Source of the DNA: Hymenobacter lapidiphilus
GTDB taxonomy: Bacteria > Bacteroidota > Bacteroidia > Cytophagales > Hymenobacteraceae
Assembly (NCBI RefSeq): GCF_003417065.2
Contig: NZ_QVLT01000024.1
Span: forward strand, 1-64,000
Direction: 5' to 3'
Length of the DNA: 64,000 nucleotides
The position numbers were made by a program, and so were the translations under genes. The notes below the pieces were generated by a model. It saw only the letters and a program-made list of their open reading frames with translations. It was not told the origin of the DNA and made no database searches. Every line of letters starts with the position of its first letter. Within the stretch, counting starts at the first letter, position 1. This document shows positions 35,589 to 44,721 of the stretch, one piece after another.

Positions 35589-35620
35589 TTGCACTGACGG
35601 TAGGGGTAGCCGTAGTTTTG
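35589..35620 (+). promoter_or_regulatory. Promoter of the desaturase gene
   Basis: -33 TTG at 35589-35591, a 21-base spacer and TAGTTTTG (-7) at 35613-35620 match the Bacteroidota consensus closely. The predicted leader to the ATG at 35718 is about 90 bases. Confidence 0.65.
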
Positions 35621-35717
35621 CGGTATGGTTGCTGAACTTATATAAGGGTTCCGCGCTTTTGAGCGCGACGGTTCCAGCAGCCTCTCCCTCCGATTTCCTC
35701 CATTTTTCTCTGCCCCG

Positions 35718-36473
35718 ATGGCAATACTCGTTTTCTTCGTCGCTCACTATTACCTGTCGCTGTTCACGCAGACGTTTTACCTGCACCGCTATGCGGCGCA
35801 TAAGATGTTTACCATGAACAAGTTCTGGGAGAAATTCTTCTTCCTGTTCACCTACATCTGCCAGGGTTCCTCATTCCTGTCGCCGCGGGCCTATGCGCTG
35901 CTGCACCGCATGCACCACGCCTACTCCGACACCGAGCTCGACCCGCACTCGCCGCTGTACTCGTCGAACGCCTTCACGATGATGTGGAAGACCAAGAACA
36001 TCTACAACGCTGTGCTCAACCGCGACTACGCCGCCGCCGAGCGTTTCGAAGGCGACTACCCCGAGTGGAGCCTCATCGAGAATCTGGGCGACAAGTGGTA
36101 CTCGCGTCTGGCCTGGGGAACGATGTATGTGTTGTTTTACGTCAACTTCGCTACGGCTTGGTGGCAGTTCCTGCTGCTGCCGCTGCACTTTCTGATGGGT
36201 CCGATTCATGGTGCCATCGTGAACTGGGGCGGCCACAAGTACGGCTACCAGAACTTCGACAACCACGACCACTCCAAGAACACGCTGCCCTTCGATTTCC
36301 TGGCCTTCGGTGAGCTATTCCAGAACAACCACCACAAGCTCCCCATGCGCGTCAACTTTGCCGTGAAGAAGTGGGAGCTTGACCCGACCTACGCCTTCAT
36401 CTGGGCCCTCGACAAGGTAAAAGTGGTCAAAATCAAGCGCAAGTGGCAGGAAGACGTGCAGATGGCCGCGTAG
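35718..36473 (+). CDS. Fatty acid (acyl-CoA) desaturase, membrane type
   Basis: 251 residues. Three histidine clusters are visible: LHRYAAHK, LHRMHHAYSD (HxxHH) and NNHHKLP, the di-iron ligand set of membrane desaturases and hydroxylases, placed on two hydrophobic hairpins (AILVFFVAHYYL, LAWGTMYVLFYV, FLLLPLHFLMGPIH). It is short compared with delta-9 desaturases, as is common in this phylum. It probably introduces a double bond into membrane acyl chains using ferredoxin-type electrons. It has its own promoter and a terminator after it. Substrate specificity is not predictable. Confidence 0.86.
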   Translation: MAILVFFVAHYYLSLFTQTFYLHRYAAHKMFTMNKFWEKFFFLFTYICQGSSFLSPRAYALLHRMHHAYSDTELDPHSPLYSSNAFTMMWKTKNIYNAVLNRDYAAAERFEGDYPEWSLIENLGDKWYSRLAWGTMYVLFYVNFATAWWQFLLLPLHFLMGPIHGAIVNWGGHKYGYQNFDNHDHSKNTLPFDFLAFGELFQNNHHKLPMRVNFAVKKWELDPTYAFIWALDKVKVVKIKRKWQEDVQMAA

Positions 36474-36507
36474 GTTTTTGCGAACTACAGTCACCTGGCT
36501 CACCAAG

Positions 36508-36541
36508 CAAAAGGGCTTCTCCACTAGGGGAAGCCCTTTTG
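36508..36541 (+). terminator. Terminator of the desaturase gene
   Basis: Stem CAAAAGGGCTTC / GAAGCCCTTTTG (36508-36519 and 36530-36541), with its T run inside the descending arm. It lies about 35 bases after the stop at 36473. Confidence 0.75.
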
Positions 36542-36619
36542 CATGCTTATCGAGCCGTCCGAAGAGGTGGGGGTCAGATTTGAATCCGGGCAATCCTTTT
36601 AATCCGCGCAATCTGTGAG

Positions 36620-36627
36620 TACCTTTG
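36620..36627 (+). promoter_or_regulatory. -7 promoter element of the rpsP-rplS cluster (TACCTTTG)
   Basis: Exact TAnnTTTG, 52 bases before the rpsP start, in the 206-base space after the desaturase terminator. No exact -33 TTTG is visible; TTTT at the corresponding distance is near. Confidence 0.65.
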
Positions 36628-36679
36628 CACCTCATTTTCAACCAGACGCACGGGATGCGTCGCTTAACCCAACCGGTTT

Positions 36680-37264
36680 ATGGCAGTTAAAATCCGCCTC
36701 GCCCGCCGCGGCCGCAAGAAGGCCGCAATGTTCGACATCGTTATTGCTGACTCGCGCGCTCCGCGTGATGGTCGCTTCATCGAGAAAATCGGTACCTACA
36801 ACCCCCAGACCAACCCCGCTACCATCAACTTCGATGGTGAGAAGGCGTTCGACTGGATTATGAAAGGTGCCCAGCCCACCGATACCGTACGGGCCATGCT
36901 CTCGTACCGTGGTGTGCTCTACCGCAAGCACCTGCAGCTGGGTGTTATCAAAGGCGCTATTTCGCAGGAAACTGCCGATGAGCGTTACACCGCCTGGAAG
37001 GAAGACAAGGAAACCAAGATTGAGAGCAAGCGCACCAGCCTCGGCACCGCCAAGGATGATGCTCGTCAGCAGCGTCTGGCCGCCGAAACCAAGGTGAAGG
37101 AAGCCCGTTCGGAAGCTCAGCGCGCCAAGCAGGCCGCCATCGATGCCGCTAACGCCCCGGCTCCCGTAGCCGAGGAAGCTACCGAAGCTACTTCGGAAGC
37201 TGAAGGCGAAACGACTGAAGCTGCTGCTCCAGCCGAAGAAACCACCGAAGCCGCCGCCGAATAG
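36680..37264 (+). CDS. rpsP: 30S ribosomal protein S16 with long C-terminal extension
   Basis: 194 residues, against about 80-90 for a typical S16. The first 80 residues are the conserved protein ([28 protein letters not shown]). The extension from about residue 115 is rich in Ala and Glu, with [19 protein letters not shown], and has alternating charged runs. Such tails occur on S16 of Bacteroidota and look disordered. S16 helps assemble the 30S subunit. First gene of an rpsP-rimM-trmD-rplS cluster, preceded by a -7 element. Confidence 0.95.
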   Translation: MAVKIRLARRGRKKAAMFDIVIADSRAPRDGRFIEKIGTYNPQTNPATINFDGEKAFDWIMKGAQPTDTVRAMLSYRGVLYRKHLQLGVIKGAISQETADERYTAWKEDKETKIESKRTSLGTAKDDARQQRLAAETKVKEARSEAQRAKQAAIDAANAPAPVAEEATEATSEAEGETTEAAAPAEETTEAAAE

Positions 37265-37274
37265 TTTGTGAGTT

Positions 37275-37327
37275 GAGCAGTTGGAAAGCAGAATTGCTGT
37301 AATGGCCTTTCAACTTTTCAACTGCTC
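37275..37327. repeat. Hairpin between rpsP and rimM
   Basis: Arms GAGCAGTTGGAAAG (37275-37288) and CTTTTCAACTGCTC (37314-37327), one G-T pair. It could be an attenuator or RNA-processing site within the ribosomal operon. Confidence 0.5.
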
Positions 37328-37357
37328 GATTTCTATAGCTACAAGCTCCACTCCTCC

Positions 37358-37945
37358 ATGAAAATCGACGATTGCTACCAGCTGGGCTCCCTCGGGAAGC
37401 CCCACGGCCTGAAAGGGTTTGTGGTGGCCTTCTTCGACGTGGACGACCTCAACGACTACCGCAAACTCCAAACAGTGTGGCTGGAAATGCCCACTGCGCC
37501 CGGCAAGCTGGTAGCCTACGAAGTCGAGAAGTTTCAGCCCCAGACCGATAATAAGGTACTGTTCAAGCTGAAAGGCATCGACCGGATTGAGGATGCCGAG
37601 CCGCTGCGCAATGCCAAGCTGTGGCGCCCTCTGGCCGAGCTACCTGCTTTGGCCGACGACCAGTTCTACTTTCATGACGTGGTAGGTTACCTCGTAGTGG
37701 ATGAGGAATTGGGCGAGCTGGGTGTCGTGGAGGCTTTCTACGAGCTGCCCCGGCAGGATGTGTTGGGCATGCGCTATCAGGGGCAGGAAGTCCTGATTCC
37801 GGTGGTGGATGAGCTAATCCTCCGCGCCGATCAGGCGGCCCGCCGCCTGCTGGTGAAGTTGCCCGACGGCCTGCTCGACGTGTACCTGACGCCTTCCTCG
37901 CCCAACGACGAGCAGGAGTCAGACGACGACGAGCCGGCTGCGTAA
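37358..37945 (+). CDS. rimM: 16S rRNA processing protein RimM
   Basis: 195 residues. The N-terminal RimM barrel opens with [19 protein letters not shown] and the C-terminal PRC-barrel domain includes [16 protein letters not shown] and [14 protein letters not shown] residues. The last stretch ([15 protein letters not shown]) is acidic. RimM binds S19 and supports 30S maturation. It lies 93 bases after rpsP and 11 bases before trmD, the usual order. Confidence 0.94.
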   Translation: MKIDDCYQLGSLGKPHGLKGFVVAFFDVDDLNDYRKLQTVWLEMPTAPGKLVAYEVEKFQPQTDNKVLFKLKGIDRIEDAEPLRNAKLWRPLAELPALADDQFYFHDVVGYLVVDEELGELGVVEAFYELPRQDVLGMRYQGQEVLIPVVDELILRADQAARRLLVKLPDGLLDVYLTPSSPNDEQESDDDEPAA

Positions 37946-37956
37946 CCGTTCAGTTC

Positions 37957-38631
37957 ATGCGGATTGACATCGTCACGTGCCAGCCGGATTTGCTGGTCAG
38001 CCCCTTTGCGCATTCCATCGTGAAACGCGCCCAGGAAAAAGGTCTGGCCGAAATCCATTTGCACGATCTGCGCCGCTATGCCATCAACAAGCATGGCCAG
38101 ATTGACGATTACGTATTCGGAGGTGGTGCGGGCATGGTGTTACGCGTGGAGCCAATTGCAGCCTGTTTCGACGAGCTACTGGCCCAACGGACCTACGATG
38201 CCATCATTTACCTCACGCCCGACGGCGAAACCATGCGCCAGCCGCTGGTTAACCGTTTGTCGCTTTGCAGTAACATACTGGTACTGTGTGGCCACTACAA
38301 GGGCGTCGATGAGCGGATTAGGCAGGCCTACATCACCCACGAAATCAGTGTAGGCGACTACGTACTGAGCGGAGGTGAGCTGGGCGCGGCGGTGCTGGTT
38401 GATGCCGTAGTTCGGCTGTTGCCCGGCGTGCTGGGCAACGAAGAATCGGCCCTGAGCGACTCGTTTCAGGATAACCTGCTCTCGCCGCCCATCTATACCC
38501 GGCCCGCCGAATGGCGGGGCCAACCGGTGCCGGATATTCTGCTTTCGGGCAACACCCCGAAAATTGACGTCTGGCGCCACGAACAAGCCCTGGCCCGCAC
38601 CCAACAGCGCCGGCCGGACCTACTGGAATAG
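37957..38631 (+). CDS. trmD: tRNA (guanine-N1)-methyltransferase
   Basis: 224 residues. The SPOUT knot is visible in [24 protein letters not shown] and [13 protein letters not shown], the SAM-binding signature of TrmD. It methylates G37 of tRNAs that read CNN, GGG and related codons and so guards the reading frame. Start ATG 37957 lies 11 bases after rimM; rplS follows after about 138 bases with its own promoter element. Confidence 0.97.
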   Translation: MRIDIVTCQPDLLVSPFAHSIVKRAQEKGLAEIHLHDLRRYAINKHGQIDDYVFGGGAGMVLRVEPIAACFDELLAQRTYDAIIYLTPDGETMRQPLVNRLSLCSNILVLCGHYKGVDERIRQAYITHEISVGDYVLSGGELGAAVLVDAVVRLLPGVLGNEESALSDSFQDNLLSPPIYTRPAEWRGQPVPDILLSGNTPKIDVWRHEQALARTQQRRPDLLE

Positions 38632-38703
38632 TGAGCGAAGGAAACTGCGGGCAACTGTCAGCATTTCACCACCTCACCATTTCACAATCCAAAAACAGAG
38701 CGC

Positions 38704-38711
38704 TATATTTG
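38704..38711 (+). promoter_or_regulatory. -7 promoter element for rplS (TATATTTG)
   Basis: Exact TAnnTTTG, 59 bases before the rplS start, so rplS may be transcribed apart from trmD. Confidence 0.65.
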
Positions 38712-38769
38712 CGCCTCTTTACCAGAAACCCTCGGGGCGGCGCGACCGTCCTTTATAGTCTTTTCAACC

Positions 38770-39153
38770 ATGAGCGTACTACTCGATTTTATTGAGCAAG
38801 AGTCCCAGGAGCGCCGCGCCAGCTTCCCCCGTTTTGCCGCCGGCGACACCGTTAACGTTCACGTAAAAATTCGTGAGGGCAACAAGGAGCGCGTGCAGCA
38901 GTTCCAAGGCGTTGTGCTTCAGCGCAAGAACACCAGCACCAACGGCGAAACCTTCACCGTGCGTAAAATCTCGAACCAGATTGGTACCGAGCGGATTTTC
39001 CCCCTTCTCTCGCCGAACATCGACAAGATTGAAGTTATCCGTCGCGGTAAGGTGCGTCGCGCCCGTCTGTACTACCTGCGTGGCCTGTCGGGCAAAGCAG
39101 CTCGTATCAAGGAGCGCCGTTTGAACGCCCCTAAGGTTGTAGCCGCCGCGTAA
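38770..39153 (+). CDS. rplS: 50S ribosomal protein L19
   Basis: 127 residues, normal length. [20 protein letters not shown] and [20 protein letters not shown] are conserved across L19. It sits at the 30S-50S interface of the ribosome. It ends at a rho-independent terminator at 39176-39214, and is the last gene of the cluster that begins with rpsP. Confidence 0.97.
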   Translation: MSVLLDFIEQESQERRASFPRFAAGDTVNVHVKIREGNKERVQQFQGVVLQRKNTSTNGETFTVRKISNQIGTERIFPLLSPNIDKIEVIRRGKVRRARLYYLRGLSGKAARIKERRLNAPKVVAAA

Positions 39154-39175
39154 GCAGCGTTGCTTCTCAGCATAG

Positions 39176-39214
39176 AAAAAGCCGGTTTCCCTTACGGGAA
39201 GCCGGCTTTTTCGT
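39176..39214 (+). terminator. Terminator of rplS
   Basis: Stem AAAAGCCGGTTTCCC / GGGAAGCCGGCTTTT with a four-base loop and a T-rich run after it. It is 23 bases after the rplS stop. Confidence 0.88.
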
Positions 39215-39222
39215 TTGACCAT

Positions 39223-39310
39223 CTGTCATCCTGACGAAGGAAGGACCTCATTCAAAAGCTATTGTTTCATGTTAGCTTCTGTACAAGGTCCTTCCTTCGT
39301 CAAGATGACA
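39223..39310. repeat. Long intergenic inverted repeat, copy 6
   Basis: Arms TGTCATCCTGACGAAGGAAG (from 39223) and CTTCCTTCGTCAAGATGACA (to 39310), one mismatch. Between convergent rplS and a hypothetical gene. Confidence 0.88.
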
Positions 39311-39314
39311 TTGA

Positions 39315-39734
39315 TTAGTTCTTGGCCGAATCCTTCTTCAGGTCTTGGGCAGGCGTGTTTTGGCTGCCGCGTAGCTGCTGGGCAGCAGCACTGAGGGCCT
39401 CACCGAGCTTGGTGACGCGCTCGGCCGTGTTGGGATTATCGGCGAAAGCGGCGGCGGCCAGGGTATTAGTGCCCAACCGCGACATGAGGCGGGTAACCGT
39501 CTCCTCGTTCACTGTTCCACCCCCGAAATGCGCTTTCAGGTCCTGCAGGTCCACCACAATCTGATGCAACTGGGGGTTGTTAACGTCCTTGAGGTCCTCA
39601 ATCCAGCGCTGGAAGTGGTTGTCGAGGCCAGCGCGGCTGGCTTCTTCTTGCAGGTCATTGCTGAGCAGCGTAACAGCGCCGTCGAGGTGAACCTGATGCT
39701 GGGTATCGTCTTTTGGAATCTTGTGGAAGGCCAT
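39315..39734 (-). CDS. Hypothetical protein, possible virion- or phasin-like helical protein
   Basis: 139 residues, no family recognised. No signal peptide; two main helical regions: GAVTLLSNDLQEEASRAGLD and ERVTKLGEALSAAAQQLRG, with a Pro/Gln-rich tail. I start at the ATG at 39734 (MAFHKIPKDDTQHQVHLDG); an upstream in-frame start at 39890 would add a hydrophobic but poorly conserved leader. It is divergent from the M1 peptidase gene, with 154 bases between them. Function unknown; the fold hint is only a helical prediction by eye. Confidence 0.6.
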   Translation of the reverse strand: MAFHKIPKDDTQHQVHLDGAVTLLSNDLQEEASRAGLDNHFQRWIEDLKDVNNPQLHQIVVDLQDLKAHFGGGTVNEETVTRLMSRLGTNTLAAAAFADNPNTAERVTKLGEALSAAAQQLRGSQNTPAQDLKKDSAKN

Positions 39735-39888
39735 GTGAAAGGTGTTTGGGGCCGCCGGGGCGGCGGAGATGAAAAATAGTATCCGTGCAAACGCAGGCAA
39801 CGGGTAAAGGTTGTAGTGCATCTTGCGGCCCGAGAGGCTACTTTCGTTCTCTTTTTCTCCCTCCTTTGCTGTTCCGCCCAGTTTCTGC

Positions 39889-42867
39889 ATGAAAACAATC
39901 CTTTACCTGCTCAGTCTGCTCGCGCTGCCTGCCCTGGCCCAGAAGCCGGCCGCTGGCTGGCAGCAGGAGGCCAATTATTCCATTGATGTGACGCTCGATG
40001 ACCAGCGCCACGAGCTCAACGGCCGCGAGGAAATAGTGTACACGAACAACTCGCCCGATGTGCTGCCTTACCTCTGGTTCCACCTCTGGCCCAACGCCTA
40101 CCGCGACAACAATACGGCCTTTGCCCGCCAGCAGCTGCGCAACGGCAACCGCGAGTTCGAGTTTGCCACGCCGGCCCAGCGCGGCTTTGTCGATGGGCTC
40201 GAATTTCGGGTGAACGGCCAGCCCGCCCGTCTCGACTACGACGCCACCAACCCCGATATGGCTCGGCTCGTGCTGCCCCGACCCCTAGCTGCCGGGGCCA
40301 GCATTACCATCACGACACCCTTTCGGGTGAAAATTCCGGATTTGTTTTCCCGGTTCGGGCACGTGGGCCAGAACTATCAGATAACGCAGTGGTACCCCAA
40401 ACCGGCCGTGTACGACCAGCGCGGCTGGCACCCCATGCCCTACCTCAACCAAGGCGAGTTCTACTCCGAATTTGGCTCGTTTGACGTGCGCATTACGCTG
40501 CCGGCCAACTATGTAGTGGGGGCCACCGGCGTGCTGCAAAACCCCGCGGAATTGGCGCGCCTGGATGCGCTGGCCGCCGCCGGAGCCGCCAAGAAAACGG
40601 CCGAAGACTTCGGCTCCGACCTCAGCTTTCCGGCTTCGGCCAGCGAAACAAAGACGCTGCGCTACGTCCAGGACCGCGTTCATGACTTCGCCTGGTTTGC
40701 CGACAAGCGCTTCAATGTGCTCAAAAGCGGCGTCACGCTACCTTCGGGCCGCACGGTGACCTCCTGGGTGATGTTCACCAACCGCGACGCTCCGCAGTGG
40801 ATAAAAGGGCTTCAGAACGTGAACGACGCCCTTACTTACTACTCGCGCTGGGTGGGCGAGTACCCCTACGCCTCCGCCACGGCTGTAGCCAGCGTACTGG
40901 TGGGCGGAGGTAGCATGGAGTACCCGATGGTAACCGTGACCCAGCCCGCAGCCATTGTGCACGAGGTAGGCCACAACTGGTTCTATGGCATCCTGGGTTC
41001 CAACGAGCGGGACTTCGCCTGGATGGATGAGGGCGTGAACTCCTATATGGACAAGCGCGTGGCCGAGCGCGACACGGCAGCGGGCAGCGCGCTGGGCTTC
41101 CTGTCCAGGTGGCCCATGCTGACATCCGCCGCGGGCATCGCCGACCTGCCGGCCGTTGCCCTGGAGCGGTTGCCCATTTCCGCCCTGACGTCCCGCGGCC
41201 TCGACCAGCCCGTGAGTGGGGTCACCTCGGCCGATTACAGCAGTTTGAACTATCGTCTCAGCTTGTATTCGGAAGCACCGCTGCTGCTGAAATACCTGGC
41301 CGGTTACCTCGGGCAGGAGCAGTTTGATGCGGCCATGCAAGCGTATTATCAGCAGTGGCAGTTCCGCCACCCTTACCCCGAGGATATGCAGGCTGCGTTC
41401 GAGCAGGCAACCGGCCAGAAACTGGGTTGGTTTTTCCAGCAGATGCTCACCACCCAGAATCACTACGAGGCGGCCCTGTCTGATATGCTGGTGCAGGGCG
41501 AAACCCTGAAGGTGCTGGTCCGCAATGACTCGCCCGCCCCGTTTGCCGTGCCCGTTTCCACCCTCGATGCCCGGGGCCAAGTGCTGGAAACCAAGTGGAC
41601 GCCCGCTTTCGGAGGCACCAATGACGATACTAAAGACGAAACCCAGCTCAACTTCCGCGCCGCCGGCGTGGCGGCTGTGGTAATCGACGCGGGCTACCTC
41701 ACCCCGCAACTCAACCGCCGCGACGACCGGATGAAGGTCAATGGCTCCTTCCGCCGCTGGGAACCACTGCAGTTGCGCCCCCTGGCCAGCGTGGAACGCT
41801 GGGACCGGCAGGTTATCAACTGGGTGCCGGTGGTGGGCGTCAACACCTCCGACAAGTTCATGCTTGGGGCCGCCTTCTACAACAACCTGTTGACCCCTAA
41901 ACGGCTGAATTACCTGGCCATGCCCCTATACAGCTTCAACCGCCGGGAACTCAACGGCATTGGGAGCCTAACCCTGAACGTGCTGCCTCAGGCCCGGGCC
42001 CGCCAGCTGCTGACCAGCGTGCAGCTAACCCGCTTCGAGCGCTACCGCAAGATTGAGCCCAGCCTGACGCTGCTCCTGCCCCACTCGGCCTTCAACCAGG
42101 CCCAGCATCTGGTGCGGTTTGCCAACACCAACGTCCGCGACCAGGACCGCCGCCAGACTACCAGCATTCAGACCCTGGAGTACCTGATGCGCGACGGCAA
42201 TGCCCTGCGGAACTGGTCGGCCCACGTAGAGCTCAACCAGCTCAGCCCCGACGCAGAATCGGACAACACCAGCCAGAACGCGACCCTGCTGCGGGCCACC
42301 GCCACCTATGGCCGCTACTACAACGCCACCAAACAGGTGCGTGCCCGCTTCTTCGGCGGCGCTTTCCTGAATTCGGGTACTGATAGTCCGTTTGCCATGG
42401 GCCTGAGCGGCAGCTTTGATTACCGCCGCCAGACGATGTTCCTGGACCGCCAGCAGACTTCCCACACCTATACCGCCCAGCGTCACCAGACCGACGACCG
42501 GGACGGCGGATTCAAGGCGTATCTGCCCGTGGCTACTCAGAAGTGGCTTACTACCGTGGGGCTCGAAGCCGACCTGCCCATTGTTCCGCTGGTGGTTTTT
42601 GCTGATTTCGGCTTGGTAAATCGGGCCGGCCAGTCAAATTCGGGCCGTACATATGGCTACTACGATGCCGGTCTGGTAGTGCCCGTATCCAGAATACTGG
42701 TGCCCATACCCAATAATATCCTGCGCCTTTACGTGCCCCTGGCCGGCAGCCAGTACGGCAACGGGTTACCCGGTAGCCGCAAGGAATTCACCGACCAGAT
42801 TCGATTTGTTTTCCACCTCGAAGAGCTGAGTCCCTTCCGCATCATAAACCAGCGGCTGGCCCAGTAG
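39889..42867 (+). CDS. M1 family metallopeptidase with extended C-terminal region
   Basis: About 992 residues with a signal peptide (MKTILYLLSLLALPALAQ). The gluzincin motif HEVGHNWFYGI with the downstream glutamate in WMDEGVNSY lies at about residue 357. The region after about residue 620 carries amphipathic strands (FMLGAAFYNNLLTPKRL, GSLTLNVLPQARA, VVFADFGLVN) and ends in LEELSPFRIINQRLAQ, suggesting a membrane-inserted barrel, so the enzyme may be anchored in the outer membrane. It cleaves N-terminal residues of peptides outside the cell. The ATG at 39889 gives the signal peptide. Confidence 0.88.
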   Translation: MKTILYLLSLLALPALAQKPAAGWQQEANYSIDVTLDDQRHELNGREEIVYTNNSPDVLPYLWFHLWPNAYRDNNTAFARQQLRNGNREFEFATPAQRGFVDGLEFRVNGQPARLDYDATNPDMARLVLPRPLAAGASITITTPFRVKIPDLFSRFGHVGQNYQITQWYPKPAVYDQRGWHPMPYLNQGEFYSEFGSFDVRITLPANYVVGATGVLQNPAELARLDALAAAGAAKKTAEDFGSDLSFPASASETKTLRYVQDRVHDFAWFADKRFNVLKSGVTLPSGRTVTSWVMFTNRDAPQWIKGLQNVNDALTYYSRWVGEYPYASATAVASVLVGGGSMEYPMVTVTQPAAIVHEVGHNWFYGILGSNERDFAWMDEGVNSYMDKRVAERDTAAGSALGFLSRWPMLTSAAGIADLPAVALERLPISALTSRGLDQPVSGVTSADYSSLNYRLSLYSEAPLLLKYLAGYLGQEQFDAAMQAYYQQWQFRHPYPEDMQAAFEQATGQKLGWFFQQMLTTQNHYEAALSDMLVQGETLKVLVRNDSPAPFAVPVSTLDARGQVLETKWTPAFGGTNDDTKDETQLNFRAAGVAAVVIDAGYLTPQLNRRDDRMKVNGSFRRWEPLQLRPLASVERWDRQVINWVPVVGVNTSDKFMLGAAFYNNLLTPKRLNYLAMPLYSFNRRELNGIGSLTLNVLPQARARQLLTSVQLTRFERYRKIEPSLTLLLPHSAFNQAQHLVRFANTNVRDQDRRQTTSIQTLEYLMRDGNALRNWSAHVELNQLSPDAESDNTSQNATLLRATATYGRYYNATKQVRARFFGGAFLNSGTDSPFAMGLSGSFDYRRQTMFLDRQQTSHTYTAQRHQTDDRDGGFKAYLPVATQKWLTTVGLEADLPIVPLVVFADFGLVNRAGQSNSGRTYGYYDAGLVVPVSRILVPIPNNILRLYVPLAGSQYGNGLPGSRKEFTDQIRFVFHLEELSPFRIINQRLAQ

Positions 42868-43060
42868 AATAAACATACTTTACGCCCGACACCCGGCCCC
42901 GACCCGCACTACACGGCCGGGGCCAAGCGTTGTTGTCTGAAGGGTCAACGCTGGCGCTCCGAACAGCAGCTTCCAGTATCGGAGCAGCTTTCGGCGCATT
43001 AAGTCGCCCAAGTTGGGGCACCCGGTTGCGGTTGCGCCCCTTTGCCAGTACTTTTCCACC

Positions 43061-43630
43061 ATGCGTTTGCGACGACGACTCCTTACCCCGGCCCTGTTGC
43101 TGCTACTATGCGGCTGTGGCCCGCGCTACTCCGATATACCCACTTTCTCAGCCGATCGTAGGCTGCTACAGCTAGTAGTAGAGACGCCGGCCGGCACCAA
43201 CCACGAGCAGCGTTACAACCCAACTACCGATGCTTTTGAGCCGCGGAGGCTGGCGGGGCTGGCAGCGGTGGTGGAGTTTCTGCCCGCGCCCGGCAACCTG
43301 GGCTTCATACCCGGTACCAGCCCGCCCGATGCGGCCCAGGGCCAGCCACTGCCGGCTCTGCTGCTGGCCGAAAGCCAGCCCACCGGCACCGTGCTTGAGG
43401 TGCTGCCTATTGCCCTGCTCACGCTCGACATAGATGGACTGCTACGGCCAGTGGTGGTAACCGTGCCGGCCCGGCCCAGCCAGCGCATCCTGCCTCAGGC
43501 TACCGACTGGGCCAGCCTCCAGCGCACGCACCCCGCGGTCAGGCCCTTCCTCGACCTGTGGTTTCGTAACTGCGCCCCCCAACACGCGCATCGTAGGCTG
43601 GAAAGACGAAAAAAGCTGCCAGCCAACTGA
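43061..43630 (+). CDS. Lipoprotein resembling inorganic pyrophosphatase, catalytic residues lost
   Basis: 189 residues. A lipobox (LLLLCGC) follows the signal peptide. The body aligns by eye to family-I inorganic pyrophosphatase: VVETPAGTNHEQRYN, VVEFLPAPGNLGFIPGT, LLAESQPTGTVLEVLPIALL and VTVPARPSQRIL occur in the family's order. The metal motif DGDPLD is replaced by QGQPLP, and the late lysine and tyrosine residues are also replaced, so pyrophosphate hydrolysis seems unlikely. Membrane-anchored pyrophosphatase-like lipoproteins are otherwise known in this phylum. It is probably a binding or structural derivative. Confidence 0.7.
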   Translation: MRLRRRLLTPALLLLLCGCGPRYSDIPTFSADRRLLQLVVETPAGTNHEQRYNPTTDAFEPRRLAGLAAVVEFLPAPGNLGFIPGTSPPDAAQGQPLPALLLAESQPTGTVLEVLPIALLTLDIDGLLRPVVVTVPARPSQRILPQATDWASLQRTHPAVRPFLDLWFRNCAPQHAHRRLERRKKLPAN

Positions 43631-43664
43631 TTCGCCGGTGGATGCGGTAGCTGAGCTGGCAGGT

Positions 43665-43733
43665 ACGTAGCGTCTACAGCAGAAAGCCGCCCCGCCGGTT
43701 AAACCGGCGCGCTTTCTGCTGTAGACGCTACGT
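43665..43733. repeat. 23-bp perfect inverted repeat between convergent genes
   Basis: Arms ACGTAGCGTCTACAGCAGA (from 43665) and its exact mirror (ending 43733), plus an inner CGCCGGTTAAACCGGCG palindrome. Unrelated to the main family; likely terminator. Confidence 0.8.
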
Positions 43734-43771
43734 GAGGGGCCGCAACTGGAAAGTTGGCGGCTCCGGACGGC

Positions 43772-44482
43772 TTACTGGATCTTGTTGAGGCGCTCTTTTA
43801 CGGCCTCCAGCGCAACGCGCATGTTCACGATGTCGGCGCGGGCACCTTCCTGCTCTTTCAGGTTGGTATCAACCTGGTTGTTGAGCTGAAGCAGTTCGGA
43901 AGCATTTTGGGCCAGCTGCTGCTGAATCTCCATTTTCTTCTGCTTGTTCTTCTCGATGTCCTTCTTGTAGGCGTCGGCTTTGGCAATAACCGCAATGTGC
44001 TGGTTCTGGGCCTGCTCCAGCGACTTTTCAGCCGACATTACCTGCACGGCCATATCTTCGCGGTAGAGCTTAGTGGAAAAGTCTTTCAGGTAGCCTTCGG
44101 CCGATTTCCACTGCACGGGCGTGGCATCCTTGCTCAAGTAGGCGTTGCCCAGGTCAATCGACCACCAGATGGTGGTACCGGTTGGCACGGCATCAACCTT
44201 GCTGATAACGCGCACCGGCGTTTTAGACAGCGCGTCGATTACTACGCCGTCCATGGTGTAAATGCCTTTGTCGGACTTTACCTTGCTACCAAACTGCTCA
44301 TCCAGCTGTTTCTTCCAGGAATCCTCTACTCTCTTGCTGTCGAGCTGCATGGAAATCCGCTGGCCTTTGCGGGGAATGCCTTTGATGGCCATCTCGGTTT
44401 CGTCAACCTGGGCAGTCTGTGCGAAGCCGGTTACCGACGATACCAGCACCAGCAGCAGCGGAAAAAGTATGCTTCGTTTCAT
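43772..44482 (-). CDS. Secreted coiled-coil protein of unknown family
   Basis: 236 residues. Signal peptide SILFPLLLVLVSSVTGFAQ. The N-terminal half is beta-rich (EMAIKGIPRKGQRISMQLD, PTGTTIWWSIDLGNAYL); the C-terminal half is a long coiled coil (LEQAQNQHIAVIAKADAYKK, then QLAQNASELLQLNNQVD). No enzyme motif is seen. It is probably periplasmic. It has a -7 element TAAATTTG at 44557-44564 on its strand and ends before a 23-bp palindrome. Orphan with respect to neighbours. Confidence 0.7.
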   Translation of the reverse strand: MKRSILFPLLLVLVSSVTGFAQTAQVDETEMAIKGIPRKGQRISMQLDSKRVEDSWKKQLDEQFGSKVKSDKGIYTMDGVVIDALSKTPVRVISKVDAVPTGTTIWWSIDLGNAYLSKDATPVQWKSAEGYLKDFSTKLYREDMAVQVMSAEKSLEQAQNQHIAVIAKADAYKKDIEKNKQKKMEIQQQLAQNASELLQLNNQVDTNLKEQEGARADIVNMRVALEAVKERLNKIQ

Positions 44483-44556
44483 AAGGAGAACAATTGATTG
44501 AAAAAGAAAAGCTTGCGCAACAGGAATTAAGATTGGAAAATGGCTTTCCGACTGAC

Positions 44557-44564
44557 CAAATTTA
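44557..44564 (-). promoter_or_regulatory. -7 promoter element for the coiled-coil protein gene (TAAATTTG)
   Basis: Exact TAnnTTTG on the minus strand, 75 bases before the start at 44482. No -33 seen. Confidence 0.45.
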
Positions 44565-44721
44565 ACCAGCCTGTCTGCATGTTGCTACACCCCCGATTGT
44601 TTTTTTTCAGGAAATTAGACTTTTAGGGGAAGATTTATATATTAACTTATTTATATGATAAACTTATGGATACCTCCCGGGACCTGAACAAAAGCCTCCC
44701 GGCGGGGGTTGCGTGCTCACT

